From Pachyseris speciosa (Eukaryota > Cnidaria > Anthozoa > Scleractinia > Pachyseridae): DNA of 64,000 nt. A program made the position numbers and the translations under genes. Of this stretch, positions 1 through 11,283 are shown one piece after another. The notes under the pieces are model-generated. The model did not search any database and had not been told where the DNA came from. It worked only from the letters and a program-made list of their open reading frames with translations. The stretch covers positions 7,501 to 71,500 of the forward strand of contig JAEMWC010001523.1 in the NCBI GenBank assembly GCA_016490735.1, in the 5' to 3' direction. Each line of letters opens with the position of its first letter. The stretch's first letter is position 1.

Positions 1-777
1 CCTGATTCGATTCGAGCGAAATTGTCACATGCGCGGGCGAATAAAACTATAAAAACTGATTCACCTTGATTATTCAGTAGCGTAAACACTAGCGACGAGA
101 ACGCTCGAGTAACTGACCGCAAATGTCAGTGCACAAAAATGGATGGATGGACAAAGGTTTGTTTAATTTCTTAAAAAAAAAAAAAACATCAGTTTCCATA
201 TCTCGCAATGGAGGTGTTTGCGATGTTAGCACTATAACTTAAGTATCACATTACAGAGCACCTGCTTTTAAGCACGTCCGATATGCAAACAGACGGCTTT
301 GTTTTGAAAATACTCGCGATGTTCTTTTATCTCGCATTACCAGTTTTGAACAAGTTGAATTGAAGTTCTGCTTGCCGATATATCGCAAGCTAAGGCGACA
401 TAATTAATTTTCAACTTGGAGCCATTGCCTGGCTTTCGGCTTATAAATCTGAGACAACTTGTTCCCGTGAGGTCAAACTCCCGTCCAGGTTGCCGTGTGA
501 AGAGGACGCTCAGTTACTCCGCTTTCTAGGATATTATTATCCAACCACTAAGATCATCCTCCTTGAATGTTAGCAAGCGCTTACTTTTCTGAAAGGATGC
601 GAAGTGAACGGCTCTGGCCAAATATATTTACGGCTACTGTTCATTACGTAAATTCGATTTGTACGCCACTGATAAGAATATCAATGGTTTGCACGGACGT
701 CTCAGCTCTTCACATCCCAGCAAACTTAATATAAGATCTAATTATCAGAGAGAGCAAAAGGATCACTCTACTTCCAG
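1..777. other. No recognisable gene
   Basis: AT-rich sequence with no coding-like frame and no repeat that I can place. It includes an A-run near 171-186. No confident feature is seen. Confidence 0.4.
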
Positions 778-1241
778 CTATTTCAAACAAGATGGAAAAT
801 GCCTACTGCTAACTTTCTGCCGTTTTGCAAACGCTGATCGAATACATAAGGAATTGCCGCTTGAAGTCGTCCCGTTATTCGGCGGTCTAGAATTGTTGTC
901 GGTGTTGCTTCTTTTCTGGCCGATTTTTGTTTCGGATTCCACGTTTTTATTCTTTAAAAAAGTTGGTACGGCATCATCTTTCAAGTCAGTTTTCTTGGCT
1001 TGAAAGCTGGAACTAGCGAACTCCTTGCCACGAGATTTTGTTTGAAGATGTGTGGTGTGAAATGTAAAATGGTCTGCACAAGCGATTCCCTCTTCAGTCT
1101 TATGAGCCATTTCCTCCGTAGTTTTGGGTCATGTGGAAACTTGAAAGTACTTACTTCACACTTGGAATTGTTGCTGCAGTTTATTGCAGCACAAAACACA
1201 GTGCTTTCCGCTAAAAAAACGACACTAATTTCAAGACTCAC
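778..1241 (-). pseudogene. THAP-domain fragment, frameshifted
   Basis: On the minus strand, one frame (about 1241 to 1100) reads like the start of a THAP zinc-finger domain. It has a Cys-x4-Cys pair, a Phe-Pro-x-Asp segment, a Leu-Arg-x-x-Trp motif and a following Leu-Lys-Arg. The match then continues in a different frame (about 1090 to 950) with Cys-x2-His-Phe and the Ala-Val-Pro-Thr motif that ends THAP domains, followed by a Ser/Lys-rich tail to a stop near 778. The stretch between the Trp and the second Cys is shorter than usual, so a small deletion with frameshift probably broke the domain. THAP domains bind DNA and occur in P-element-type transposases and transcription factors. This is most likely a relic of a THAP gene or transposase exon rather than a working gene. 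Confidence 0.55.
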
Positions 1242-1508
1242 TTGTAGTTTTTAAGGTTCCCGCAATTTTTCAGCTCGCCAATAGTGACGTCACTACTGTT
1301 AATTCCGACAAATTCCCGACAATTGACCCGACCGCTCTACGAATATCACAGCCAAAACGAAGCACTTTTCAGCATCCAATATCTCTGGGATGGAATACTC
1401 GATCACTCTGAAACTCCAGAATATGTTTATTTCTTACTTAAGCTACAAAATTCAATAAAAATTGACTTAAGAAAAAAACTTTGAAATTTTGGTTCATTTG
1501 ACCTTTAA

Positions 1509-1913
1509 GGGCCTCTTCACATGGCGGTGGGGGACCCCGGAAAGGTGAGGTAGCCCACCTACCCGTGGTCAAAAAAGTTGGCCTTCACATACAACCCCGG
1601 GGTGATGGGGTGAGGTCTAAAATGCTATTGCGTGGTCGCTAAGAACGTATATCAATATCAACAAAGAATTCAGAGACAATTGCCCGGATGAACATTATCC
1701 CACCCCACCTCCAGCATTCACATGGAGAAAACTCAACCCAGCTAAGCGGGTTATCCGCCCAGGCTGACCAGGCAACCCGCCTCGGTGAGGTACCCCACCT
1801 CACATGTGAACGCGATCGAGAAATTAAGAGAGATTGAATGGAGAGATTGGTAACCTCACCGAGGCGGGGTACCTCGCCTTCCTGGGGTCACCCGCCTCCA
1901 TGTGAACACGCCC
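1509..1913. mobile_element. MITE, GGGCC-type TIRs, TAA target duplication
   Basis: The element has imperfect terminal inverted repeats of about 50 bp. The left end starts GGGCCTCTTCACATGGCGG, and the right end is its approximate reverse complement, ending CATGTGAACACGCCC. A TAA lies directly on both sides (1506-1508 and 1914-1916). The interior is GC-rich with no coding frame, so the element is non-autonomous. A 3-bp TWA duplication is typical of PIF/Harbinger elements; that assignment is an inference. Confidence 0.75.
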
Positions 1914-2732
1914 TAAAATGAACTGAAATTTATTCGTAAAAATGTTCTTCCGAAGACGTTATAGAATTCCCGAAAATTAAAATGAATTTCCATTTTCTGT
2001 TAATGAGGGGCAAAAGGTGTACTTGGTCGAGTTTTATTTTAAAACTGTTTTTTAAGTTAATGGCAGATTGTAGGCGGTGAGATTTCGACTGTAAACATGT
2101 TTTTCTGATTTGCGATTTTCTGAATTTTTTACAACAGTTCATAAACAACGTATTTTGTTTACTGGTACACAGTGGGATTGAATCGAGTTTTATTTCTGTT
2201 TTATTTACACGACAATATGTATATAGACATTTATTTTTTGTCTGGTGGTATGCGTGGTAAACATGTTTGTTACTTTTGCATAAACAGTGCATTCAGTACA
2301 CTACACGAGGGTACGTGAACTACGGCTGCTGTTAAATTTTGGGAAAAGTGAGCACTTGGCTAACATTATTTGTAAAAAACGATGAGCGATTATCATAGTG
2401 AAGATTTAGTTCACTTTAGTTCATTTACTTAGCCAATAAAACTAAACATTAAATACATTGATAATATAGTTCTACTGAATGAATTGGCAAGGGAGTCCAG
2501 AATTAACCAAGAGGCTTATAAGACCTGGGCTCCCTAGTCACAAAAGAAATAAAGATGAAGTCATCTTAACCCAAAACAGCTTTACGGGGTCTTTGGAGTG
2601 TCCTTACAGTTTTAGTGCTGTACTACAAGATGATGTTCCTCGTTTGGAAGCAGGTGGGTCGAGGTTAGATGTAGGAGAGGCTGTTTCAGACGTTTACTTT
2701 ACAGCTTTACCGTTGCGTGTTGAAAGTTCACT

Positions 2733-3166
2733 TACCGTAAAAGCTCTATTAAGCCCCCCCCCCGTCTCTTTTAAACCCCCCTCTCTAATAAGCCCCCCGT
2801 TTGGGAGTCGTTTTTTGTAATAAGCCCCTCCTCTGTAATAACCCCCCCCCCCTTTTTTTGGGACACAAGATTTTGTAATTATTCCCTCCTATTCCCTCTT
2901 ACGAAATACAAAAACAAAAACAAATATACAATAAAACACACAATACTGTTTCCTGCTCGCTAGTATATAACAAAGTGTTTCTTCAATTGTTTGAGACTTG
3001 TACAGAAACTATTTAACACGAAAACGGCGTGTTTAAAGATTTGAAATAAGCCCCCCCCCTCTCTATTAATCCTCCCTCTCCAATAAGTCCCCATTAATAA
3101 GGCCAGAAAATAAATAAGCCTCCCCCGGCGGGGGGGGGGGAGGAGCTTAATAGAGCTTTTACGGTA
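2733..3166. mobile_element. Inverted-repeat element with C-rich interior
   Basis: Perfect 22-bp terminal inverted repeats flank a low-complexity interior. The left copy (2733-2754) starts TACCGTAAAAGCTCTATTAA and the right copy is at 3145-3166. The interior is dominated by repeats of the type AATAAGCCCCCC on the left, with a G-run just inside the right end. There is no coding potential. Related C-rich AATAAGC sequence recurs near 39790-39870 and 60180-61280. Confidence 0.75.
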
Positions 3167-3360
3167 GTTTTAGATGCAATGATTTTATTTGACATTTCGT
3201 CTGTGTTTGTTTGTTTCTTCTTTAGAGTTTACAAGTAATGGGAGACTAAGTCGAGGGGAATATGTTCGGGGGATTATGTTCAGGGGAATATGTTGAGTGG
3301 GAATATGTTCCATTGTTTTGCTATTCACGTTTATCAGCTACTGTTCTTAACTAAATAGAC

Positions 3361-4190
3361 ATGCCGAATGTATCTCAAATGCGTTTTAGTCCAAAATGTC
3401 TTCACGGAATAGCGCCTTCGTATTTACTTTCAGAGTTTAGGTACGCGCACCTTTTCCTTGGTTATAACACCCGGGGGGGGGGGGTACTCCCTTATGTGCG
3501 CTGTATAGGTATGTGCGGCCCCAAAGGGTATGGTTTTTTAGCCCTCTTTGTCTGAAATAGGGTATCCATTTTGACCATTTTGGTCTGAAATAGGGTATGG
3601 TTTAAGCATTCTAGACTGGAATTGGGTATTTTTTTTAAGAAGCAGCTATGTTTTCATCATTGGGCGAAAAGACCATCCGACAAACACCCTTCTCAAATTA
3701 TGTTTACGCCAACCGTGTCCGTAAAATAGGTCTGAAATAGGGTATTGAATTTTTGTTCAGGTCTGAAATAGGGTAGGGAAAATCGAAGATTTTGGTCTGA
3801 AAAAGGGTAAGGGCTTCAGGACACGGGCCGCACACCCCCACCAAATTTTTCTGGGAGTACCCCCCGGGTTATAACACCAGAAGCCATGATTTCCTGCGCC
3901 CTTCTTTTGCAAGAACTACTAAGTATCAAGGGAGCTTCAAAATAAACGGTCCTCGTACCTACAACACCCTTCCGAGAAACATTAGACAAGTAGAGACGCT
4001 CAGTGAATTTAAAATCAAAGTAAAGCGCCATTTTAAACAGTAACGCCTGTGCTATATGTTGCTCTTAAAACTTAATTGATTGTCTAGTATTTAATGTCTT
4101 AATGTCTTTGTTTTGTGTTTTGTCAGGGCTCCATTTAGATTAACCCTGCTAAATTGGGTGCCCTTGGATAAATAAATAAATAAATAAATA
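3361..4190 (+). mobile_element. LINE reverse-transcriptase 3' end, interrupted
   Basis: Two blocks, 3361-3471 and 3879-4043, encode the C-terminal tail of a non-LTR reverse transcriptase. The signature is an Ala-Pro-Ser-Tyr-Leu block, then Gly-Pro-Arg-Thr-Tyr-Asn-Thr-Leu-Pro, then a Phe-Lys-x-Lys-x-Lys segment before a TAA stop at 4041-4043. The blocks are in the same frame once the nested element at 3472-3867 is removed. A 3' untranslated tail ends in an (AAAT)n microsatellite at about 4168-4190, typical of 3' ends in CR1/L2/Rex-like clades. The copy is strongly 5' truncated and dead. Confidence 0.75.
3472..3867. mobile_element. Nested TIR element with ~11-bp target duplication
   Basis: The element begins with a G-run followed by TACTCCC and ends GGGAGTACCCCCCGG. 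The 11-bp host sequence GTTATAACACC lies on both sides (3461-3471 and 3868-3878). The interior repeats a motif of the form TGGTCTGAAATAGGGTATGG several times. It has no coding frame. It sits inside the LINE fragment and splits its reading frame. A 9-11-bp duplication would fit a Mutator-like element, but the family is not certain. Confidence 0.8.
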
Positions 4191-4718
4191 TACTGTTTCA
4201 GTCCCGCTCTTCCCTGATACAATCAAAGCCGCCCCAGCTTTTCAGACAGTTGACAAATGTGAGGGGTTATGTAATATACTCCCCTGATAGAACAAAGAAA
4301 ACCAAGCCAACTGATAAATAAGAGATACCAAAAGATTTGTGTTAACGGTGGAATATTACGAAAATTATAGGCGTACCTTATTTATTGTGTTTGTTGTTCT
4401 TTTCGCTCAAAACGGCGAAGTTCTCACGATTCGAAGAATTTTGCTTGATCTTCCTCAGTATGCAATGCAAGTCCACGGTGAAGCAAACTTTTTCGAATCA
4501 TGAAAAGATCCCTGGTTTGAGCCACAACTGCACAAGAACGAAAAAACCTATTTTGTACGAATTTTAGAGTGCTTTGAGCCTCTTCATGAAAATGAGGCTT
4601 GTTACAGTGACTGATTCCTATGTAATGTGCCCGACAGTGGGGCCTGAGTATCAGCCCGTCCTGATGGGTAGACTTTGCCCCTGCTCTCGCTTTGAAAAAG
4701 AGTCTAAATTGAATACGG

Positions 4719-4899
4719 AATAGGCCATTTCGGAAAATACCATAATACTCTTTGTTTGTCCTCCCAAAGTTTGCATAAGCATTGTTTCCAGTTTCTCTTG
4801 GGACTTACAATGGTCCCAAAAGAAAACAAAAACAAGGCTTATGCAAAATTTGGGAGGACAATCAAAGAGTATTATGGTATTTTCCCAAATGGCCTATTG
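4719..4899. mobile_element. Hairpin MITE
   Basis: This is a near-complete palindrome. The left arm begins AATAGGCCATTTCGGAAAAT and runs into a sequence containing CATAATACTCTTTG. The right arm is its imperfect reverse complement and ends AAATGGCCTATT. The arms are about 75 bp with a short centre. There is no coding capacity. Confidence 0.75.
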
Positions 4900-5269
4900 C
4901 CGCATTGATTACCTTACCTTTTTAGGTCATTGTAAGCTATTTTTATGGGGGTGAAAGTGAGGTCAATTTCATGACCTTTGCAGGAAAATGCCACTTCCTT
5001 TATAGTCGTGAAACGTTTCATTTGCTTTTTTTTCTCAGTTGGTAAATCCACTTTTGAGGCGTGGGTAATGTACTAGTATTTCTTCTTGAAGTATTCTATA
5101 TCTTTACTTGAAAGTCCGATCCAATGCAATTTTCCTTTGGAAAGGTGTTGATGGGGCTTATGTCACCAGCGAATTGAATCAGAACAAAGGTCTCCATTAA
5201 TTTCGGTTTCTTGTAGACAAAATAGAAAATGCGGCAATAAAAACCAACGGCTTCAAGTTAATATATATA

Positions 5270-5466
5270 TTTAGTATATACCACACAAGTGAATAGTGCT
5301 TTTCGCGCGCTCTGATTGGTTAACTCGAAGGTGATTAGCAAGTACTATTCACCTCCGAGCAGGCGGCGCGCGAGATTTTACAATTCCGACAGCTTGTCGG
5401 TATATTGTCAGGCATAAAGTAATGTTCTGATCCTCTAATTATTCAGCTTGTGCGGTATATACTAAA
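5270..5466. mobile_element. MITE, TTAGTATATACC termini
   Basis: The left end TTAGTATATACCACACAAG (5271-5289) is inverted at 5447-5465 with one mismatch. The interior contains a conserved segment (CGCGCGCTCTGATTGGTTAA and following) that reappears in inverted orientation at about 25338-25538. The pair shows that this is a dispersed family. Confidence 0.7.
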
Positions 5467-6636
5467 ACAATTATTCACCTCAGTGTCGGTGAAAGTGGTG
5501 AATATTTACCTCCACTTCGGTGAATAATTGTTAAATATATTTCCACTACTGCAGTGTTTATCGATGACCATTCACATCTTCATTGTGAAAAACAGGAAAA
5601 ACATGTTTTAGGGAGACAGACATTAACACACTAACACATAACATTAACACTAACACAAACATTCATGAAAATCAACTTCAACTTCAACTTTATTAACTAT
5701 TTGACAAAAGAAAAATACAAAATGGTCGCTTCCTGCAAATAGCATTGGCTAGTCGAGGCGGGAAGCGACAGGAGAGAATAGGTTTACATTACAGCCTGTC
5801 AAATTTGCACAAAGTATGAAGAAAATAATTGAAAAGTAGCCACAAAAGTATTAACATAACAAAATTGGTTTTAGCTATTGTAGATTAGTAGTTAGTTTTT
5901 GCATTTTGTTTTGGGTAGTTAGGTTATGCATAACTTTTATACTCCTGAACTATTCTATTCTATTCATTCTTAATCCGCAGTTCAAATATACGGTTTACTG
6001 TATGTATTTCATATATCCACAGTCATTGTTTATTTCCTTTTTCAGGATGGTTTTGTTACTTCCTATACCAGTCCTTCTCTGGGGCATTCCCCTTTTGTGA
6101 CGGTCTTTTCGTCTCCACTTTAGGTGAGTTATATTCCCTTCGCAGACATTTTATTAGCCTCCTAGAAAGTGGCGAAAGATGGGTAGAATTTTTTTAATAT
6201 ATATCCACACTGAAAGTGACTTGAGGGGAAGGGAGTGGTAATTTAAATTGAGATATATCTCGTGACCTTCTCTTTTGTCCATGACCGATAACACGCGATT
6301 GGCTGCTTGGAAAGTTCATAGACAATACATAGCTATCGTATTATATTAATAGGGAGAAAATGGTTTATTTAGATACAGCGTAAACAAGGAGAACAACGCC
6401 CAATCGCTTATCCTTTACGAAAATTTGAGTGTTTTTGTAACTCATCTGTCTGTTGTGGCACAAAATAAGGCGTAGCTTCACTTCCGGTTCAGTGGTTTGG
6501 TGCGTCAAATAATGACTTCCGGAATCAAGAACCCGCTACACTTTTTAAGCGGCCGTCGCTTAGCGACGAGCCGCTTCTTAAATTACCCGTTTTTTTTTTT
6601 TTTTTAGTTTTTTTTGTCGTGGTGTCCGCCGAGAGG
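5467..6636. other. Non-coding, repeat-like debris
   Basis: No gene is recognised. Near 5668-5790 there is a stretch containing repeated CTTCAA motifs and a segment resembling the reverse complement of a LINE tail. A T-run lies at about 6590-6605, just before a small GC-rich hairpin-like segment. The open frames here look like chance. Confidence 0.35.
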
Positions 6637-7470
6637 CCCGTGCCCCTCTCGGCCAGAGGAAGAAACAATGACATAAGTAAAGCATTTAATTTTCTAATAG
6701 CGGCGCCGCGACTTGAACTCGCGACCTTACGATCCCAATCTCGGTCCTTATCCGATTGCGGTGAGGAGACACTTCTTGCGGTTACTAGAGAATTTTGTAG
6801 TAAATAAAGTCATTACGTCGGTCACGCATCGTCTCTTTAAAAGCCTTTCAATGCTCAAGGGTTACAGAGGAAAGAAATGTTTTGTCAGAATTGAATTACT
6901 CCAATGTACATCCAGTAGGGAAGGAATTTATTTGAAAGCGTTTATTTTGAGCAGTATTTCACAACACTGATGACTTAACTAAAGCTATTCGGAAGACCGT
7001 AAATGTTTTTAAACTGAACTTGTAGATTTTGGTGGCCATAAAATACAGGGGTCAGAGTCGAAAGTGGCGAAATCCTTTCAAAAAGAAGTGTTTAGTCAGA
7101 ATTATAGGAAATGAATTTATTTGAGCGTTCCGTGCCCCTCTCAGCCAGAGGAAGAAACATTTACATAAAGTAAAGAAATAAGTTTTCTAATAACGGCGCC
7201 CGGAGTTGAACTCGTAACCTTCAAATCCCTTATCCGATTGCGCTATCCGATTGCGCTGATGAGACATCTCTTGCGGTCACTAGATAATTTTGTAGTAAAT
7301 AAAGTCATTACGTCGATCACGCATTGTCTCTTTAAAAGCCTTTCAATGCTCAAGGGTTACAGAGGAAAGAAATGTTTTGTCAGAATTAAATTACTCCGAT
7401 GTACATCCAGTAGGAAAGGAATTTATTCGAAAGCGTTTATTTTGAGCAGTATTTCACAACAAGTGAAAAG
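6637..7470. repeat. Tandem duplication, ~490-bp period, with tRNA-like segment
   Basis: A block starting GTGCCCCTCTCGGCCAGAGG at about 6640 recurs with substitutions at about 7132. Both copies continue through a GGCGCC-containing segment to sequence including AAAGTCATTACGTCG and the end TTTTGAGCAGTATTTCACAA. In each copy the segment near 6708-6770 or 7199-7265, read on the minus strand, resembles a tRNA-type B box (GTCGCGAGTTCAAGTC in copy 1). The unit may therefore be a tRNA-derived SINE or part of one. The open frames in the two copies are similar only because the DNA is duplicated. Confidence 0.6.
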
Positions 7471-7516
7471 GAATAGAAAAAAAAAGAGATCAAAGAAAAA
7501 AAAACTTCACTTTGTT

Positions 7517-7585
7517 GAGGCTTGAACCACCGACCCTAAGCTGTCAATACAGTACGAAAAGAGCGCACTAACCCACCAGGCCACC
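7517..7585 (-). tRNA. tRNA-like sequence (SINE head or tRNA relic)
   Basis: Read on the minus strand, the sequence starts GGTGGCCTGGTGGGTTAGTG, which resembles an RNA polymerase III A box region. It ends with GGTTCAAGCCTC, which resembles a B box (GGTTCRANNCC). The length is about 69 bp. I could not fold a convincing full cloverleaf by eye, so I treat it as a tRNA-derived SINE head or pseudogene, not a functional tRNA. Confidence 0.4.
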
Positions 7586-7599
7586 AAAACCTTCTCTAA

Positions 7600-8900
7600 C
7601 GCATAACCGAATTTTAAATTCTTTATCATTCAGAGTAACGAATTGACTGTCATGCCAACTGAAAGGTGACAAAGTGCATTAATCCGGCTCGGATGGTCAA
7701 AAAGGCCGCTTCTAATTCTCGCAGAATTTCTTGTTTTGCTTATTTTTGGTGCTGTGTTGTTTGTTAACCTCTGGTCACGTTTAAGTCTTGGGAATTATAA
7801 ATCTATTTTAAGATCAAAAAAAAGGTATATAATCACCGACTGGATGAAACGCATCCCATGAAACAATAAAGCGTTTTGAAAACGAATGAAATTGAAGTGA
7901 CAAACAAACCGGAGGATTCAATAGTGCCGCTTCGTCCAATCACTCACAAATTCATAATAGCGCTGTGTAATTTTTCTGAATCCACCAGGAGGGATATTCT
8001 ATTTTAAAAGATATGAGGCTTTACGCACTCGTCATGGTTCACAGTGGTGAGTAATTGTCGCCATTTTACCGCTTTTTTGTTTCGTTTTATTATTTATCGC
8101 TGAATGCGACGTCATACCCACAATTAGTCTCCAAACACAGTCTCCAAACATTATATCTGACGGAAATGCGCAGAAACCCCTCGATTTGTTTTCCACTGCG
8201 CATTGGGTCTATTGCTGTGTCGATAAAATGTTGTTACTTCCGACGGTTTAGAAAATTAGTAATGTTATTCTCCATACTGTGAGCTAACGATAGATAAAAA
8301 AATCTTTGTTCTCGTTGATGCACTTTTGCACTGATCGACTATTTCAGATGCTGTTGACCTTTGGGTGAGTAAACTGAAGCCTGATCATTGAAATTTCTTG
8401 CGTAAGTCTTAAGTAATTGTTTTGGCTTTTATTCAAGTTCGTTGCTGACTTTCCGGTGGCTACTAATATTCTAAGGAAATGTATTTTTGTTTGAGTGAGA
8501 CTGACTAATTTAAACCGTGAAAATTTCCGACTCTCTTACACGAACAAATATCTCGCTACCCTGTGACTTTCGCTCTTCTTTCGCTAACGTGGTTGTTTTA
8601 AGTACAACAAATTCTCTTTCTAAATCAGATCTTCACCAGTTTAGCTTTGGTTCTGCTGGGCGCTTCCTTCTTGATATTAATGGCTGGTCGATGTCATCTT
8701 CACTTCACACGCAGTTTTTTGCGGATATCAATTTCAAGCCGATCGATGCGCACTAAAAGTTATCTGTTCAGGAGAAATAAAAGTATACGCATGAGCTTGA
8801 GTTATCATAACACCAAGTTTATGTTTTGAACGTTTCCTTATAAATTTCGTGTTTTATAAAAAAAACCTTGTAATATCGCAGAGATTGCTTATGTTTTGTC
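7600..8900. other. No recognisable gene
   Basis: AT-rich sequence with several short open frames that have no recognisable domain, no codon bias and no splice context. Nothing further can be supported. Confidence 0.35.
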
Positions 8901-9441
8901 TTGAATAATTTCTTAGCAATGTGTACGAGTTCGCCGTCTTGTCCGTTATTTGTTGTAGTGAAGTGATCAACACTTTTATTTGGGCCACGTACGTAAAATA
9001 TTACACTGTACGTCCAAACAAAATATAAAATACCAACTGATATTGACCGGTTAGTCAGCCAAACTAAGATTAGAACTGTGTGAGATATAAATGGTCTTAT
9101 AATATATGTAGTCTTGACAACTGGAAAATTGTGCATTGTTGTTCAATTAATCATGACAATTTTTTCTTTAATGAATAATTTCTTAGCAATGTGTATGAGT
9201 TCGCGGTCCTGTCCGTTATTTGTTGTAGTGAAGTGATTAACACTTTTATTTGGGTCACATACGTAAAATATTACACTGTACATCCAAACAAAATATAAAA
9301 TACCAACTGATATTGACCGGTTAGTCAGCCAAACTAAGATTAGAACTGTTTGAGAAATATATAGTCTTATAATATATGTAGTCTTGACAACTGGAAAATT
9401 GTGCATTGTTGTTCAATTAATCAAGACAATTTTGTCTTTAA
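8901..9441. repeat. Direct tandem duplication, 270-bp period
   Basis: The segment starting AATAATTTCTTAGCAATGTG at about 8905 recurs 270 bp later with about 95% identity by eye. Both copies run to GTGCATTGTTGTTCAATTAA. The two similar minus-strand open frames (8819-9136 and 9143-9406) are explained by this duplication and show no domain. Confidence 0.85.
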
Positions 9442-10290
9442 TGTTGTTTTAATTTTAGATTTTACTATTCCAGATAATTAGATTGCTATATTTAATCTCG
9501 TGTAAAAAAAAAAAAAAAAAATTGCCCCACAGCTGTAACCAAATTATGCCACTGTTGAGCTCAATAATTGTTGTATTATTAAATATAATAGTGTCCTGCA
9601 TTCAGTATGAATGTACATGCACGGAGATGTTAACTTAGATGGTGTTTTATGCAATTTATGAACAAGTAAGTTGGTCCAGGCTGCAAGGCTGGTAATAATC
9701 TCTTATCTGTGATAGACAATCTGACAAGAGGTTCGAAGTGAGTGAAGATGCCCACAACAAAGACAGATAGTCAAGTAGTGGCCCAAAGCAAAAGATATTC
9801 CAGAAACAGTCATACAAGTGACTTTAACTAGTCTTGAATAAGCAGTAGTCCTTGGGATCAGAAAATTCATCATCTATATGATACAGGGAATGTCCTATAA
9901 AGGGAGAGAGATGTATCTGAGGCTTGTCATTCCTTTGTCGTGACATTTTTACTTTGAGGTCCCAAAAGTGATCTGCTTTTGTTGTTCAAACATTCAAATT
10001 ACAGGTGTATGGGCAATGTAAAGGGAGTGATGCCCAAATAATTATCTTCAGTTGATGGTTGTACAACTTCTCCGAAAGGAAGAGAAGATAATGTTGGAGT
10101 ATCAGTGAGGAGACTTTATAAAATGTTGATATGTGGTCTTCTTGGGATAAAGACAACAATTTTCCAGAAATTAGTAGAAAAGTTATAAGGTTTCGAGGAA
10201 ACTAAGTTGTAAAGTGAAAAAATTATGGCTAGTTTACTTTATATTGAAGTCTTATTAGGTAAGTATGTTTTGGGGCCAGTGGTGACGTTA
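9442..10290. other. Non-coding stretch with A-run
   Basis: This contains a run of about 18 A at 9505-9522 followed by unique-looking AT-rich sequence. No gene or repeat is recognised. Confidence 0.35.
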
Positions 10291-11009
10291 GGGCCATTTA
10301 TATGGGAGAAAATAAGACATCTTATATAAGATGCGACTTAAATAAGACGCAAACTGACTGTATAAATGGTATAAAATAAGCGTTCGCGTCTTATTTAAGT
10401 CAAGACACGTCTTATATTAGAACAGGGTTTTGAGCTGTTCTTATTTTATCTGCGTCTTAATTAAGACGTGAACTTCCTCGTATAAATGGTATCGGGTCCT
10501 AAATAAGACATTAACTGTGAGTGTGTGTGTGCATAACAACAACAGCAACATGAGCTTGTCTTACGATTAGATAGTGTAATTGGTTGCAAAGCTTTGAGAA
10601 AGATGGCTGGGAGAGTTAAAAGTGAATTCAGCATCTTCCTTCTTTGACCTGCCATCAGTCGCACCAATCCAACGATCGCTTTCTTCCGACTCTTCTTGGA
10701 TTTCTGTTGTATTCTTTGTATGCTATGGCAAGTTTATGAATTTTCTATAACAGCATGGTCTTCATAAGAAAAAAATCTCTGAGAAAGTCTCTTCCTTCTT
10801 AAAATAACAGGACAGCACACTTTTGTTTCTTGCTACAGCACACCATCTTGGTGGGTAAGTGAGGCTGTATTAAAAAAAAGCCGTGAACTATTTATACGAG
10901 ATCTTTGCGCCTTATGTAGGACGTGAAGGTATAAATGGTACAGTTTGTGTCCTATTTAAGTTGTGTCTTAGATAAGACTCATCTTATTTCCTCCTGTATA
11001 AATGGCCCT
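10291..11009. mobile_element. MITE, GGGCC-type TIRs (720 bp)
   Basis: The left end GGGCCATTTATATGGGAGAA is inverted at the right end, which finishes CTGTATAAATGGCCC. Inside are several further inverted copies of an AATAAGAC/GTCTTATTTAAG motif, so the whole element can fold into a multi-branched structure. There is no coding frame. The flanks are TTA on the left and TAT on the right, so a target duplication is not perfect. Its termini match those of the elements at 1509 and 36876. Confidence 0.7.
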
Positions 11010-11283
11010 ATAATTTACAAATCTGTAAGAATATTAATTAAGGGATCAGGCAATCTGTGGGAGAGTTATGTTAACTTGCTTTAAGGTTCAAGTTACAGTA
11101 ACTTATGATGATCAGTACTGATTTGGGTAATTTATTAGGTAGGTGATTATTGAAAGTTGTGTTTAGGTACCAGTTTGAATGGCAAGCTTTCAGATAGCAT
11201 TCTCATCATCATTATTTTTAGAACTTGAACCCCCAGATTTCCTAACGCTATTAAAACTATCTATGTGTGGTGGTGTTGCAGGT

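Noticed and set aside
11179..11283. Upstream ATG at 11179 as the certain RhoGEF start
   Set aside because: The first 35 residues are hydrophobic and unlike the Pro/Lys-rich sequence that follows, and an acceptor-like site ends at 11281. ATG 11284 is preferred, but 11179 cannot be excluded.
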